Program-made: the position numbers and the translations under genes
Notes under the pieces: generated by a model
Databases searched by the model: none
What the model was told of the DNA's origin: nothing
What the model saw: the letters and a program-made list of their open reading frames with translations, nothing else
In this document: in pieces, positions 43,537-52,163 of the stretch
Numbering within the stretch: the first letter of the stretch is position 1
Layout: the number at the start of each line of letters is the position of its first letter
DNA from: Deltaproteobacteria bacterium
GTDB lineage: Bacteria; Desulfobacterota; GWC2-55-46
Length of the DNA stretch: 64,000 bases
Direction of reading: 5' to 3'
NCBI GenBank assembly: GCA_016234935.1
Contig: JACRNL010000006.1
Span: 1 to 64,000, forward strand

Positions 43537-43592
43537 ACTTCCTGATTTCACGCAGCGCGAAGTTTCAGCTTCGCTTTCAGCGGCAGGCTGCA

Positions 43593-43612
43593 GGCGAGGC
43601 TGAAGCCTCGCC
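43593..43612. terminator. Hairpin between convergent lspA and REC-PilZ genes
   Basis: Perfect palindrome GGCGAGGCTGAAGCCTCGCC, preceded by a weaker one (CGAAGTTTCAGCTTCG). It lies in an 82-base convergent gap. There is no T run, so it is a stem-only terminator candidate or a dispersed hairpin. Confidence 0.4.
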
Positions 43613-43618
43613 CGGCGA

Positions 43619-44362
43619 TTACGCATCCAGCCCCAGCCTCTTTATCTCCGAAGCCACGAATTCCTTCAAAGACTCCTGATCCTCCGGCGCAAGCGACGTG
43701 AACATTATGCCGGCCCCTCCGAAAAGGGTCTTTGACGCGGCTTCCCCTGTCGTCCACTTGACCGCGCCCTTGAGTTCAAGCACCCTTTCAATGCCGGACA
43801 GGGAAAACTTCAGCGTAAGCCTCGTGCCTATGAGGAGTTCCGCCTTGGTGTGAAGGAACGCGCCGGTCTCGCTGATATTAAGGAGGTAACCAGTGCGCGT
43901 GACCTCTCCGACGGAGAAGTCCGCCGGGATGGACACGGGCACCCTCGTGCGTGGCACGCCATCGGCCTGCTTCGAGGGATATAGTATCCTGTTGACGCGG
44001 AAAAGTATCTGCTCCGGGGTGAACCCCTTCGTGACGAGACCGGCTGCGCCGAGCGCCTTAAGGCGGTCCATCACGTCGCCGGGCTCATACACGCCCGTGA
44101 CCGCCAGCACCGGGAACTTCCCTTTTTGGCCGTTGTCGCTTATCCACTTAAGGACGCCGAAGCCGTCTATGTCCGGCATCTGAAGGTCGAGTATCAGGAG
44201 GTCTATCCCTGATGAGTTTATCTTTAATTCGTTTATGACCTCCCGTCCGTCGCGCGCGAAACGGACGTTGTGCCCGGCCTCCACGAATATGTCGCTTAAT
44301 TTTGTCCTGAAGAAGACCGAATCGTCGGCGATAAATATGTTTTTAGCGTCTTTAGTTATCAT
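43619..44362 (-). CDS. Response regulator with PilZ domain
   Basis: A 247-residue regulator. The REC domain (1-120) has acidic pocket ADD (12-14), phosphoacceptor Asp59 in LILDLQMPDIDG and Thr84-type VLAVTGV, with the Lys replaced region VTKGFTP. The PilZ domain (135-235) has RTRVPVSIPADF and NISETGAFLHT, matching the RxxxR and (D/N)xSxxG c-di-GMP-binding motifs. Phosphorylation probably controls c-di-GMP-dependent behaviour such as motility. No cognate kinase is adjacent. A family A element lies upstream of the start. Confidence 0.88.
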   Translation of the reverse strand: MITKDAKNIFIADDSVFFRTKLSDIFVEAGHNVRFARDGREVINELKINSSGIDLLILDLQMPDIDGFGVLKWISDNGQKGKFPVLAVTGVYEPGDVMDRLKALGAAGLVTKGFTPEQILFRVNRILYPSKQADGVPRTRVPVSIPADFSVGEVTRTGYLLNISETGAFLHTKAELLIGTRLTLKFSLSGIERVLELKGAVKWTTGEAASKTLFGGAGIMFTSLAPEDQESLKEFVASEIKRLGLDA

Positions 44363-44407
44363 AATTCAACTCGCTGTTTGGCCGCCGGAAGCGGCGTTGG
44401 CAGGGAC

Positions 44408-44442
44408 TGAGCCCCCTCAGGGGGTTGAACCCCTTCAAGGGG
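44408..44442. repeat. Family A palindrome, intergenic, upstream of the REC-PilZ gene
   Basis: Contains CTGAGCCCCCTCAG and GGGGTTGAACCCC with CCTTCAAGGGG, nearly the same arrangement as in the hydrogenase protease gene. It lies 46 bases before the REC-PilZ start codon and could affect its leader. The surrounding gap 44443-44597 has no gene. Confidence 0.85.
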
Positions 44443-44597
44443 TTTTATTTCAAAAGATTGCCTGGGTCGAGCGCGGATGCGGTTGATGGGAACGGTTCTA
44501 AGGCTGAGGGATCTGCCATTCGCGGATTTTTTTCTGAACTTCGGCGCCGCATGCGACAATATGATTATATCTCATGAAAGATGGAAATCAACCCCCG

Positions 44598-46778
44598 CTA
44601 CTCATTTTCCGCTTCCTGCCCCCGCGTGTCTGAAGCGGGGGTCTGCGGCATTTCATTGGCGGCGTATTTGCATTTCGGGTAGTTCGAGCAGCTGAAAAAG
44701 ACCTTGCCCCACCTGCTCCTTTTTTCCACTATCTTCCCGCCGCAATTTTCCGGACAGGGCACGCCCGTTGTCAATGGCGACGTTGTCTTGCATTCAGGGT
44801 ACTTCGAGCACGCGAGGAACCTGCCGAACCTGCCGCTCTTTATGAGCATGGAAGAGCCGCACTTGGGGCATTTTTCATCCGTAATCTCAGGGGCGGCCCT
44901 TTCAAGGGCAACTACGTTGCCGGCTTCGTCCGTCTTGAAGTCCTTCGTGTTCTTGCAGTCCGGGTAGCCGGAGCAGGCGAGAAACTTGCCGTTCCTGCCC
45001 CATTTTATGACCATTTGCTTGCCGCACTTTTCGCAGGCGATGTCCGTGGGGGTCTCTTCGGTCTTGATGTTCTTCATGTCCTTCTGGGCCTTCGACAGCC
45101 TGTCCTTGAAAGGCCCGTAGAACTCGTTCATGATGTCGCGCCATTTGGCGCCGCCGTCTTCTATCTTGTCGAGCTCGTCCTCCATGTGAGCGGTGAACTC
45201 GACGTTCAGTATCTCAGGAAAGCTCTGGACAAGCAGGTCGGTGACGAGAAAGCCAAGCTCCGTGGGTTTGAGCTGGGTCTTTTCCTTCACGACGTATTCC
45301 CTGTCGATGATGGTGGAGATGATGGCCGCATAGGTCGACGGCCTGCCGATGCCGTTTTCCTCAAGCTCTTTCACGAGCGAAGCCTCCGTGAACCTCGGCG
45401 GCGGCTCGGTGAAGTGCTGCTCCGGCAGGAGCGCGAGGAGCCTCAATGATTCGCCCTTGGCGATCGGCGGGAGCTTGCCCTCTTCATCCTCCTCGGCGGC
45501 GGCGTCTTTGCCCTCGACGTAGATGGCCATGAACCCCGGAAACTTCACCACCTGGCCTGAGGCTGTAAAAAGATACTGCTTCACGTTGATGAGGATGCGC
45601 GTCTGGTCTATGACGGCCTGCGACATCTGGCAGGCGACAAACCTGTTCCAGATAAGCGCGTAGAGCCTGGCCTGGTCGCTTGACAGGTGCTCCTTCACGG
45701 CCTCAGGCGGATACTTCAGATATGTAGGCCTGATGGCCTCGTGCGCGTCCTGGGCCTTTTTCTTGGTCTTGTAGATAATGGGCTTTGCCGGCAGGTAATC
45801 GGCTCCGTAGCGCGCCTGTATGTAATTCCTCGCCTCCTCGACGGCCTCGGCGGCGATCCTTGTCGAATCAGTCCTCATGTAGGTGATGAGGCCGATGGGG
45901 CCTTCTTTGCCGAGCTCTATGCCTTCGTAGAGCTGCTGGGCGAGCATCATCGTCTTTTTCGCGGTATAGCCGAGCTTGCGGGAGGCCTCCTGCTGGAGCT
46001 TGCTCGTCGTGAAAGGGGCCGCCGGGTTTCTCTTTATCTCCTTCGCTTCGATGCCGGAGACCTTGAACTCGGCGCCTTCGATATCCTTTACTATCGCCCC
46101 TGCCTCATCGCCGTTTTTTATCTCAACTTTTTTATCCTCTTTTTTGGCGAGCTTGGCAATAAAGCCGTTCTTCGAGGCCGCACCCTTGAGCTCGGCCTCG
46201 ATGCTCCAGTACTCCACGGGAACGAACGCCTGCACCTCCCTTTCCCTGTCGCATATAAGGCGCACCGCCACGGACTGCACCCTTCCGGCGGACAGGCCGC
46301 GCCGCACCTTGTCCCACAGTACCGGACTTACCTGATAGCCGACGAGCCTGTCAAGTATGCGGCGTGCCTGCTGGGCCTCGAATTTGTTCCGGTCAAGGTC
46401 TATCGGATGCTTTATGGCCTCATTCACGGCCTTTTCGGTTATCTCGTTGAACAGCACCCTGCGGGTCTTTTGCCTGTCTTTGTCTATTTCCTCGGCGATG
46501 TGCCAGGCTATGGCCTCCCCCTCTCTGTCAGGGTCAGGCGCAAGGAAGATATGATCCGCGCTTTTACCGGCCTTTTTCAATTCCTTTATTATCGCGGCCT
46601 TGCCCTTTATGACCTCGTAATACGGCTCAAAGCCGTTGTCTATGTCCACGCCGAGCTTGCTCTTTGGCAGGTCCTTCACGTGGCCGACCGAGGCCATGAC
46701 CGTGTAGTTTTTGCCCAGAAATTTGTTTATGGTCTTTGCCTTTGCAGGCGATTCAACGATTACGAGCGATTTACCCAT
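44598..46778 (-). CDS. topA: DNA topoisomerase I (type IA)
   Basis: Relaxes negative supercoils. It has 726 residues. The Toprim domain begins SLVIVESPAKAKTINKFLG; the active-site tyrosine lies in GLITYMRTDSTRI. Three four-cysteine zinc-ribbon repeats end the protein (CEKCGKQM...CSGYPDCKNTK; CPKCGSSM...CSKYPECKTTS; CPENCGGK...CSNYPKCKYA). GGGAAGG precedes the ATG. DprA lies downstream on the minus genome side but is 93 bases upstream in transcription order, a common topA-dprA pairing. Confidence 0.97.
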   Translation of the reverse strand: MGKSLVIVESPAKAKTINKFLGKNYTVMASVGHVKDLPKSKLGVDIDNGFEPYYEVIKGKAAIIKELKKAGKSADHIFLAPDPDREGEAIAWHIAEEIDKDRQKTRRVLFNEITEKAVNEAIKHPIDLDRNKFEAQQARRILDRLVGYQVSPVLWDKVRRGLSAGRVQSVAVRLICDREREVQAFVPVEYWSIEAELKGAASKNGFIAKLAKKEDKKVEIKNGDEAGAIVKDIEGAEFKVSGIEAKEIKRNPAAPFTTSKLQQEASRKLGYTAKKTMMLAQQLYEGIELGKEGPIGLITYMRTDSTRIAAEAVEEARNYIQARYGADYLPAKPIIYKTKKKAQDAHEAIRPTYLKYPPEAVKEHLSSDQARLYALIWNRFVACQMSQAVIDQTRILINVKQYLFTASGQVVKFPGFMAIYVEGKDAAAEEDEEGKLPPIAKGESLRLLALLPEQHFTEPPPRFTEASLVKELEENGIGRPSTYAAIISTIIDREYVVKEKTQLKPTELGFLVTDLLVQSFPEILNVEFTAHMEDELDKIEDGGAKWRDIMNEFYGPFKDRLSKAQKDMKNIKTEETPTDIACEKCGKQMVIKWGRNGKFLACSGYPDCKNTKDFKTDEAGNVVALERAAPEITDEKCPKCGSSMLIKSGRFGRFLACSKYPECKTTSPLTTGVPCPENCGGKIVEKRSRWGKVFFSCSNYPKCKYAANEMPQTPASDTRGQEAENE

Positions 46779-46871
46779 GTGCCTTCCCCGAATACCCTTT
46801 AAGTTATCAAATTATATCCGCAAACCGGTTCAAGTCAATAAAGTCCTATAATATCCCATCGGCAGACTGCG

Positions 46872-47975
46872 CTAAAACCTCTTCGAGAACTGCATGCCCG
46901 GCATCTGCTTGATAAGCCCCTTAAGCTCCATTTCAAGCAGCAATGACATCGCCTTCGTGGCCGCAAGGCCCGTCTTTGCCATTACTTCGTCTATATGCAC
47001 GGCCTCCCCGCCAAGCGCGGCCAAGACAAGCCTCTCATCGCCTTTGGCCTCAGGCGCGCCGCCGGGCGTTGCCCTTGAAGAAATAAGGAGGCCGAGCGCG
47101 TTCATTATATCCTGGGCGTTTTCAACCAGCGGCGCGCCGTCTTTTATGAGCTTATTGGTTCCCGCGCTCTTGGGGGACGTGACAGGGCCCGGCACGGCTA
47201 CGACCTCCCTGTTGTAGTCAAGGGCCAGCCGCGCGGTCATGAGCGCCCCGCTCCTTGACGGGGCCTCCACCACACACACGGCCTTTGACAGCCCGCTTAT
47301 TATCCTGTTCCTCTGCGGGAAGTTATACGGCTGCGGCTTGGCGCCCATGGGAAATTCAGATATCAGGACGCCTTTTTCAGCTATCTCTTCATAGAGACGT
47401 TTGTTCTCTTTAGGGTATACCTCGTCAATGCCCGTGCCAAGGACTGCGGCCGTCATTCCATCCACGGACAACGCACCCTTATGGGCCGCCGTGTCGCACC
47501 CGCGCGCCATGCCGCTTATGACGGCAACCCCCATCCCTGCAAGGTCCCTTCCGATTACTTCGGACATCTTCAGCCCGTAATGCGTAGGGTGGCGGGTCCC
47601 TACGACCGCTACCGCCGGGACCGCCTTATAATCGTACATAGCGCCTTTTACGTAAAGGAGCGCGGGCGGGTCGTAAATTTCCTTAAGCTGCGCCGGATAC
47701 GCGGCGTCATCCATGGTCAGGATTTTCACGCCGTGTTTTTGAGCGAACTTCAATTCCCCGCTAACGGCGTCCCATTCATTAAATCCGGCTATGGAGGCGC
47801 AGACATCCTCCGGCAGACCGGCCTTTTTCCCGAAATCTTTTTTCTTGAAAAGCTCCTCAGGGCCGCCGCTGTTTTCAAGCAGTTGTTTTAAAATCGGGCC
47901 GCTGAGCCCCCTGAGGGGGTTCAACCCCTTTATCCTGTAAAGGGCAAGCCAGTATTTTATCTGTTTTGCGACCAT
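46872..47975 (-). CDS. dprA: DNA-processing protein DprA
   Basis: Loads RecA onto incoming single-stranded DNA during natural transformation. It has 367 residues from the ATG at 47975. The Rossmann-like core is AVAVVGTRHPTHYGLKMSE, VISGMARGCDTAAHKGAL and QRNRIISGLSKAVCVVEA; a winged-helix-like end (LAATKAMSLLLEMELKGLI) follows. A family A palindrome lies in the N-terminal helix-hairpin-helix region and is read as GLNPLRGLSG, in a different frame from other copies. A longer reading to 48071 runs into a repeat and is rejected. It precedes topA. Confidence 0.93.
   Translation of the reverse strand: MVAKQIKYWLALYRIKGLNPLRGLSGPILKQLLENSGGPEELFKKKDFGKKAGLPEDVCASIAGFNEWDAVSGELKFAQKHGVKILTMDDAAYPAQLKEIYDPPALLYVKGAMYDYKAVPAVAVVGTRHPTHYGLKMSEVIGRDLAGMGVAVISGMARGCDTAAHKGALSVDGMTAAVLGTGIDEVYPKENKRLYEEIAEKGVLISEFPMGAKPQPYNFPQRNRIISGLSKAVCVVEAPSRSGALMTARLALDYNREVVAVPGPVTSPKSAGTNKLIKDGAPLVENAQDIMNALGLLISSRATPGGAPEAKGDERLVLAALGGEAVHIDEVMAKTGLAATKAMSLLLEMELKGLIKQMPGMQFSKRF
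47901..47930. repeat. Family A palindrome in dprA, read in a different frame
   Basis: CTGAGCCCCCTGAGGGGG followed by TTCAACCCC on the plus strand. In dprA it encodes G-L-N-P-L-R-G-L-S-G, one base out of the phase used in five other genes. Thus the DNA element, not a peptide, is the shared unit. Confidence 0.8.
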
Positions 47976-48001
47976 TTTAGCGTCCGCGGGAATAAACAAT
48001 A

Positions 48002-48032
48002 GGCAGGGGATGGCGACTTGCCATCCCCTGCC
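48002..48032. repeat. Perfect hairpin upstream of dprA
   Basis: Arms GGCAGGGGATGGC / GCCATCCCCTGCC, five-base loop, 27 bases before the dprA start. It may act on the dprA leader RNA. Confidence 0.55.
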
Positions 48033-48036
48033 GAAG

Positions 48037-48163
48037 AAAAGGTGCTGCGCACGGCTAAAGCCTACATACAACCATTCAGTTTTGTTCGCCGCAGGCGTTG
48101 CGCACGGCTAAAGTCAAAATACAACCATTTGGCTTTGCTCGCCGCAGGCGCCAAAAAACTTTA
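48037..48163. repeat. Family C dispersed element, copy 2 (two units)
   Basis: Two units of GTGCTGCGCACGGCTAAAG or its GTTGCGCACGGCTAAAG variant, each followed by a variable part and TTTGCTCGCCGCAGGCG. It ends CCAAAAAACTTTAA, the same right terminus as the copies at 1.05, 51.45 and 53.37 kb. It lies between dprA and the LysM gene. Confidence 0.75.
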
Positions 48164-48229
48164 ACATTTCCGCCCGACGGGCCGTTCGAAAGACATCGCG
48201 TGCCTCATCCATGCCGCTGCGGCAGCCTG

Positions 48230-49588
48230 CTAATGAGTGCTTACGATATCGCCCAGGTTTATAGTCCTCTGATTCTGCGTGATTATGCACGCCGATGTGC
48301 CGCCCTTTGACTCGATTACGACCATCTCGCCGAGCAGGATCTCAGGCAGGATAGTTTTTTTCCCGGTCATAGGGTTGACGGCTGTCGCACCCTTCTTGTA
48401 TATCTTAAGCGTATTGCCCTTTTTAAGATTGTCGCCGAGCCCTTTGTCTATGTAGACGATGTCGCCTTTGGAAAAAAACTCCTTACCTTCTATCGAGGCT
48501 ATTATGTAGCCGTTATCGAAGTCGGTCTCCGTCTTCGTGATTTCAACCTCTTTTACAGGCTGCTCATAGGCCCGGAGCTTCGTCCCCGGCTCCGTCTCCC
48601 TGTACGCCCTATCCACCACCGCCTCGATAGCGCCGTCCGTCCCGGTGACCACGACGTTGCCTATGATATCTATGAGGTAGCCTATCTGTTTCTTCGTAAC
48701 GGGATGCGCAACCAACTTGCCCTTTGTGAAGAAGGTAAAACGGTCGCCGACCTTCACGCCCGCCGCATCCTTTAAAGAAAGATATACCGCGTCGCCAGGG
48801 CCGATGAAGGTCTTCTTTTCCCTGGCGCCGATGATGACGCCGCTCGCCGCGGACTCGTTCATGGAGACGAACCCTTTTCTTTCAAGGGATGCGTCCGTTA
48901 TCCTTGGGGCGCCCGCCGTTTTCTGTATTTGCTTCAACGCCGCCTGTCCGGATGACGCGGACTCAGCCTCCGGCTCGAGGACTATTGGTTTTTCAGGCTC
49001 CAGAGCAACCACCTGCTCAGGCTTTTTTGCCTCAAAGGCCGGCGCAGCCTTTACTTCCGTCTCCTTGCCTTCGGCGCCGGCCTCTTTTTTACCGGCCGCG
49101 GCGGCAAGCGTCCCGGCGCCTTCGTCTACGGCGGAAATCTTTACTATATCTCCGGGATAAATAAGGTCGGGATTTTTTATATGCGGATTGATCTTCCATA
49201 AAGCAGGCCACTTAAAAGGGTCTTTCAGATACCTTTGCGCTATCGCCCACAAGGTGTCATAACGCACAACGGTATAGGATTTGGCCTCCGCCCCTTGAAG
49301 GGGCTGAGACCCCTGCGGTGGTTCAACCCCCCGAGGGGGCTCAGCCACCGCCGATGACCGCTCATTTATCCCGGCGGCTGTTTTTTTGTCCGTCTCTTTT
49401 GCCGTCTCTTTTACCTCAGGGGCCGCTGCATCCGGCTTTTGCTCAACCAGAGGTTGAACCTCCTCAGGAGGCGTTGTTTGCGCCTGGGGCGGCATTATCT
49501 CCTCAGAGAACGATGTGCCTGGAATGCAGGAAGCCGCAAGCGACACGGCAACCACTACGAGACCTGCGCGGATAAGTTTTTTCTCCAT
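48230..49588 (-). CDS. LysM-domain envelope protein with embedded palindromic elements
   Basis: A 452-residue exported protein, probably a lipoprotein (LAASC, Cys21). A low-complexity Pro/Glu/Lys region (30-100) includes two family A insertions, read [10 protein letters not shown] and [19 protein letters not shown] LysM domain (103-150) follows: [20 protein letters not shown], then [13 protein letters not shown], for peptidoglycan binding. The C-terminal 220 residues have repeated beta units ([34 protein letters not shown]) of unknown role. GGAAGGA precedes the ATG. It lies behind the CpoB-like gene, so a shared cell-wall function is likely. Confidence 0.8.
   Translation of the reverse strand: MEKKLIRAGLVVVAVSLAASCIPGTSFSEEIMPPQAQTTPPEEVQPLVEQKPDAAAPEVKETAKETDKKTAAGINERSSAVAEPPRGVEPPQGSQPLQGAEAKSYTVVRYDTLWAIAQRYLKDPFKWPALWKINPHIKNPDLIYPGDIVKISAVDEGAGTLAAAAGKKEAGAEGKETEVKAAPAFEAKKPEQVVALEPEKPIVLEPEAESASSGQAALKQIQKTAGAPRITDASLERKGFVSMNESAASGVIIGAREKKTFIGPGDAVYLSLKDAAGVKVGDRFTFFTKGKLVAHPVTKKQIGYLIDIIGNVVVTGTDGAIEAVVDRAYRETEPGTKLRAYEQPVKEVEITKTETDFDNGYIIASIEGKEFFSKGDIVYIDKGLGDNLKKGNTLKIYKKGATAVNPMTGKKTILPEILLGEMVVIESKGGTSACIITQNQRTINLGDIVSTH
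49291..49346. repeat. Family A palindrome array, in frame in the LysM gene
   Basis: Three linked parts: CCCCTTGAAGGGGCTGAG, a degenerate middle, and GGTTCAACCCCCCGAGGGGG with CTCAG. Read on the minus strand, it gives [18 protein letters not shown], the longest peptide form in the window. Confidence 0.85.
49451..49471. repeat. Variant family A palindrome in the LysM gene
   Basis: AGGTTGAACCTCCTCAGGAGG, the CCTCC variant also found in cheW at 55.3 kb. It is in frame within the low-complexity N-terminal part. Confidence 0.65.
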
Positions 49589-49614
49589 TGCCGTCCTTCC
49601 TTTTTTGGCCTTTT

Positions 49615-49638
49615 CCGGGGTTGAACCCCCTCAGGGGA
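49615..49638. repeat. Family A palindrome between the CpoB-like and LysM genes
   Basis: CCGGGGTTGAACCCCCTCAG then GGGA, in the 52-base gap. It starts two bases after the CpoB-like gene's stop codon and precedes the LysM ribosome-binding site. Confidence 0.75.
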
Positions 49639-49640
49639 CC

Positions 49641-50486
49641 TTACTTTTTTCGCGCCCTGCCGGAATCCTTTGTGAGCGTCTTTTTCGCCTTGACGGCGGC
49701 CTCGGAATCCGGGTAGCGCGCTTTAAGCGCGTCAAACTCCTGTTTAGCCTTATCCGGCTCGTTCATTTCCATCAGCGTCAAGCCGGCCTTGAGCAGAGCG
49801 TCAGGGGCCTTGTTCTCATCGGGGTAAAGGTCGGCGGTCTGCCTGAACTTCTCAAGGGCCTTTTCGAAATCCCTCTCGGAATAATAGGACTCCCCTATCC
49901 AGTAGAAAGCGTTGTCAGCAAGCGCGCTTGAGGGAAAGCGCTTCACGAACTCTGAAAAGACCTCCCTGGCCTCGCCTAATTTGCCCGCCATGAACAGGTC
50001 CTGCCCGCGGTTGTACATGGCCACCTGATCTGTCAGGGCATCTTTTCCCTGAGCCGCGGCCTCGGCCTTTAGAGCGCCGCGGTTTTGCTCGATCAAGCCT
50101 TCAGACTTGACTTCAGGCGCGGCTGCGGTCTTTACATCGGCCTTTGCCGGAGGCCCCTGCGGCCTTTGAATCCTTTTAGGCGCGGCCTCCCCGGCAACAT
50201 CCTTGGCGCCGGTGCCGCCGAGCGTTACAACTCTCAGCCCTTCCGGCACGGCTGGAGGAGAGGATGAGAGCCTTTCTATCATTGACCTTTGCTCTTCCAC
50301 CTTTTCCCGAAGGAGGCTGAACTTATTGCTTATCTCCTCAAGCCTGCTATTCGAGTCCGTGAGGTTTTGCCTGAGCTCGTCCGTCTTTTTGCGAAGCTCC
50401 GCGCTCTCTTCCTTCGTGGCCAGCCCGGCGCATCCGGCGACGAGCCCTGCCAGTGCGGCGCATGTGATAAGACGAAATATCCGCAT
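49641..50486 (-). CDS. CpoB/YbgF-like cell division coordinator, lipoprotein
   Basis: A 281-residue protein with lipobox VAGC (Cys19), a coiled coil (22-75), a linker and three TPR units (from about 155: AMYNRGQDLFMAGKLGEARE; YWIGESYYSERDFEKALEKF; LLKAGLTLMEMNEPDKAKQEF). YbgF/CpoB of E. coli is soluble periplasmic and trimerises via the coiled coil; the lipobox here is a difference. The tol and pal genes are not adjacent. It heads a likely transcript with the LysM gene. Confidence 0.85.
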   Translation of the reverse strand: MRIFRLITCAALAGLVAGCAGLATKEESAELRKKTDELRQNLTDSNSRLEEISNKFSLLREKVEEQRSMIERLSSSPPAVPEGLRVVTLGGTGAKDVAGEAAPKRIQRPQGPPAKADVKTAAAPEVKSEGLIEQNRGALKAEAAAQGKDALTDQVAMYNRGQDLFMAGKLGEAREVFSEFVKRFPSSALADNAFYWIGESYYSERDFEKALEKFRQTADLYPDENKAPDALLKAGLTLMEMNEPDKAKQEFDALKARYPDSEAAVKAKKTLTKDSGRARKK

Positions 50487-50636
50487 CGTGCGATTGCCCT
50501 TTCCAGTGGATTTGACCGCAATTTTAAAAGGGCTGTATTAACATGAATAAAAACCCTTTTGCGGCTTTTGTCAAGGAGATTTTTCCGGATACCCGCGTTT
50601 AAGCGGCCGTATCTTTTAATTTACACCGCGCCATTT

Positions 50637-51317
50637 TCATTGTCCGTGACCGCGGTCACCCCTGCGGGCCGTATATATTTTATGGATTAAAGGTATCAAG
50701 GAAACCGCCGCGACAAGGCATATGCCGATTATGAACGAGAGCGTTATCCTGCCTCTTAACAACCCCGGTATGGAGCTTGAAAAGACGACATACGCGACTA
50801 TGCCGGGCAGCATGAATATGGCGGTCGCGGCCGCATAGTGGCTGAATTTTATCCTCGTAAGGCCAAACGCGTAATTAAGGAAATTATACGGGAAAAGCGG
50901 CACGAGGCGCGTGAAGGCGACTATCTTCCAGCCTTTTTCCCCGACCTTGGCGTCTATCTCCTCAAGGCGGCCTCTTTTTTTCAAAAACCCTTCCACCCAG
51001 CTTCTACCCATGTATCTGGCGACGAAAAAGGCGGCGCATGCCCCTATGGTGGAGCCTATGACCACATAGACCACGCCCCACAGCGGCCCGAACAGTATGC
51101 CGCCTATGAGCGTCAGCGGCAGTCCCGGAATCATCAGAGACGGCGCCGCGGAATATATAATGATATAAATAACCGGCCCCCATACGCCCAATCCCGCTAT
51201 CCAGAGACGAACCCCCTCCTCGTCAATGTATCTGCCCAGTTGGAATATCCCGGCCAGGGCAAAGGCCATAACAATAAAAACAACGAGGATGCTTATCTTT
51301 ACGGCGCTTCTGTTCAT
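50637..51317 (-). CDS. TVP38/TMEM64 (DedA/VTT-domain) membrane protein
   Basis: A 226-residue integral membrane protein of the SNARE-associated Golgi/VTT superfamily. Core motifs are LMIPGLPLTLIGGILFGPLWG and VGEKGWKIVAFTRLVPLFPYNFLNYAFG. Family members are proposed to move lipids across membranes. About six hydrophobic stretches are visible, and a basic tail (ARRGDRGHGQ) ends it. It is monocistronic by appearance, with no clear functional partner; the 150-base spacer to the CpoB-like gene has only a weak hairpin (50526-50560). Confidence 0.9.
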   Translation of the reverse strand: MNRSAVKISILVVFIVMAFALAGIFQLGRYIDEEGVRLWIAGLGVWGPVIYIIIYSAAPSLMIPGLPLTLIGGILFGPLWGVVYVVIGSTIGACAAFFVARYMGRSWVEGFLKKRGRLEEIDAKVGEKGWKIVAFTRLVPLFPYNFLNYAFGLTRIKFSHYAAATAIFMLPGIVAYVVFSSSIPGLLRGRITLSFIIGICLVAAVSLIPLIHKIYTARRGDRGHGQ

Positions 51318-51446
51318 TTAATCCGTCCATTTGATTGAAAGAATACCGTTTGATTTTTAAGAAGATATCTTGCCATCCTCTTCCCGGACAGCAGAGTATA
51401 TTATTCAAATCCGCATTGTCAAACCCGCGCCGGCTTATGTAAGAAC

Positions 51447-51530
51447 ATTAAAGTTTTTTGGCCACCTGCGGCGGGCAATACTAAAGGTTTATATTTTGAC
51501 TTTAGCCGTGCGCAGCACCTTTTTTCAAAA
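51447..51530. repeat. Family C dispersed element, copy 3 (single unit)
   Basis: Left end TTAAAGTTTTTTGGCCACCTGCGG is the family start. Then a spacer, then TTTAGCCGTGCGCAGCACC and a T run. This single copy shows the basic size of about 80 bases and clear inverted-repeat termini. It lies before the DUF2249-NifU gene; the rest of the gap 51318-51611 has an AT-rich promoter-like stretch (TATAAT at 51574). Confidence 0.75.
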
Positions 51531-51611
51531 AAACTGGTGATAATTATCATGTTAATTTATCATTCATTAAGTGTATAATATATCGAAAGCATCTGAATAA
51601 GGAGGCGGCTC

Positions 51612-52097
51612 ATGTCTGAAGCAAAGATGATTCAATTGGATTTAAGGCAAATACCCGTATTTGAAAGGCACCCGCGGATATTCGAAACGTGGGACGAGAT
51701 GGCGGCGGGAGATACCCTGCAGATAACAAACGACCATGACCCAAAACCTTTGCGCTACCAGTTTGAGGGCGAATACCAGGACAGCCACAAATGGGATTAC
51801 GTAAAGAACGGGCCGGAGGAATGGGTGGTAGACATAAAGAAGCTCGATCTGGATATCCCGCACGGCGAGGCGCTGCGCAGCCTGATAGAAGAGGCGCTGA
51901 ATGAAGTTCGCCCCTATCTTGAGGCGGACGGCGGCGGCGTGGAGCTTGTGGACATTGACGAGGAGGCGCGGGTAGTGCGCGTGCAGCTTCAGGGCGCTTG
52001 CGGCGGATGCCCCTCGGCCGGCATGACCCTCAAGGCGGGCGTTGAAAAGAGCATAAAAAAGCACGTCCCCGGCATAAAAAGCGTCGAGGCCATTTAA
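51612..52097 (+). CDS. DUF2249-NifU C-domain fusion, FeS cluster carrier
   Basis: A 161-residue protein. Residues 8-75 match DUF2249, a small domain with LDLRQIPVFERHPRIFETW and a short Trp-rich end. Residues 85-161 are a NifU C-terminal (Nfu) domain with the cluster cysteines C130 and C133 in GACGGCPSAGMTLKAGVE. Nfu proteins carry 4Fe-4S clusters to targets. The fusion is uncommon but has been seen in several genomes. AAGGAGG lies seven bases before the ATG. It likely supports the many FeS enzymes of this cell. Confidence 0.9.
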   Translation: MSEAKMIQLDLRQIPVFERHPRIFETWDEMAAGDTLQITNDHDPKPLRYQFEGEYQDSHKWDYVKNGPEEWVVDIKKLDLDIPHGEALRSLIEEALNEVRPYLEADGGGVELVDIDEEARVVRVQLQGACGGCPSAGMTLKAGVEKSIKKHVPGIKSVEAI

Positions 52098-52163
52098 AAC
52101 AGGCATACTTGCACCGGTTCCCCGGCGGCGCATGGAATGCGCCGCCGGATTTGATGCGGCCTG

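Noticed and set aside
45687-46802. Plus-strand frame of 371 codons
   Set aside because: It lies wholly antisense to topA, whose domains and zinc ribbons are unmistakable. The long frame is a by-product of the GC-rich codon pattern.
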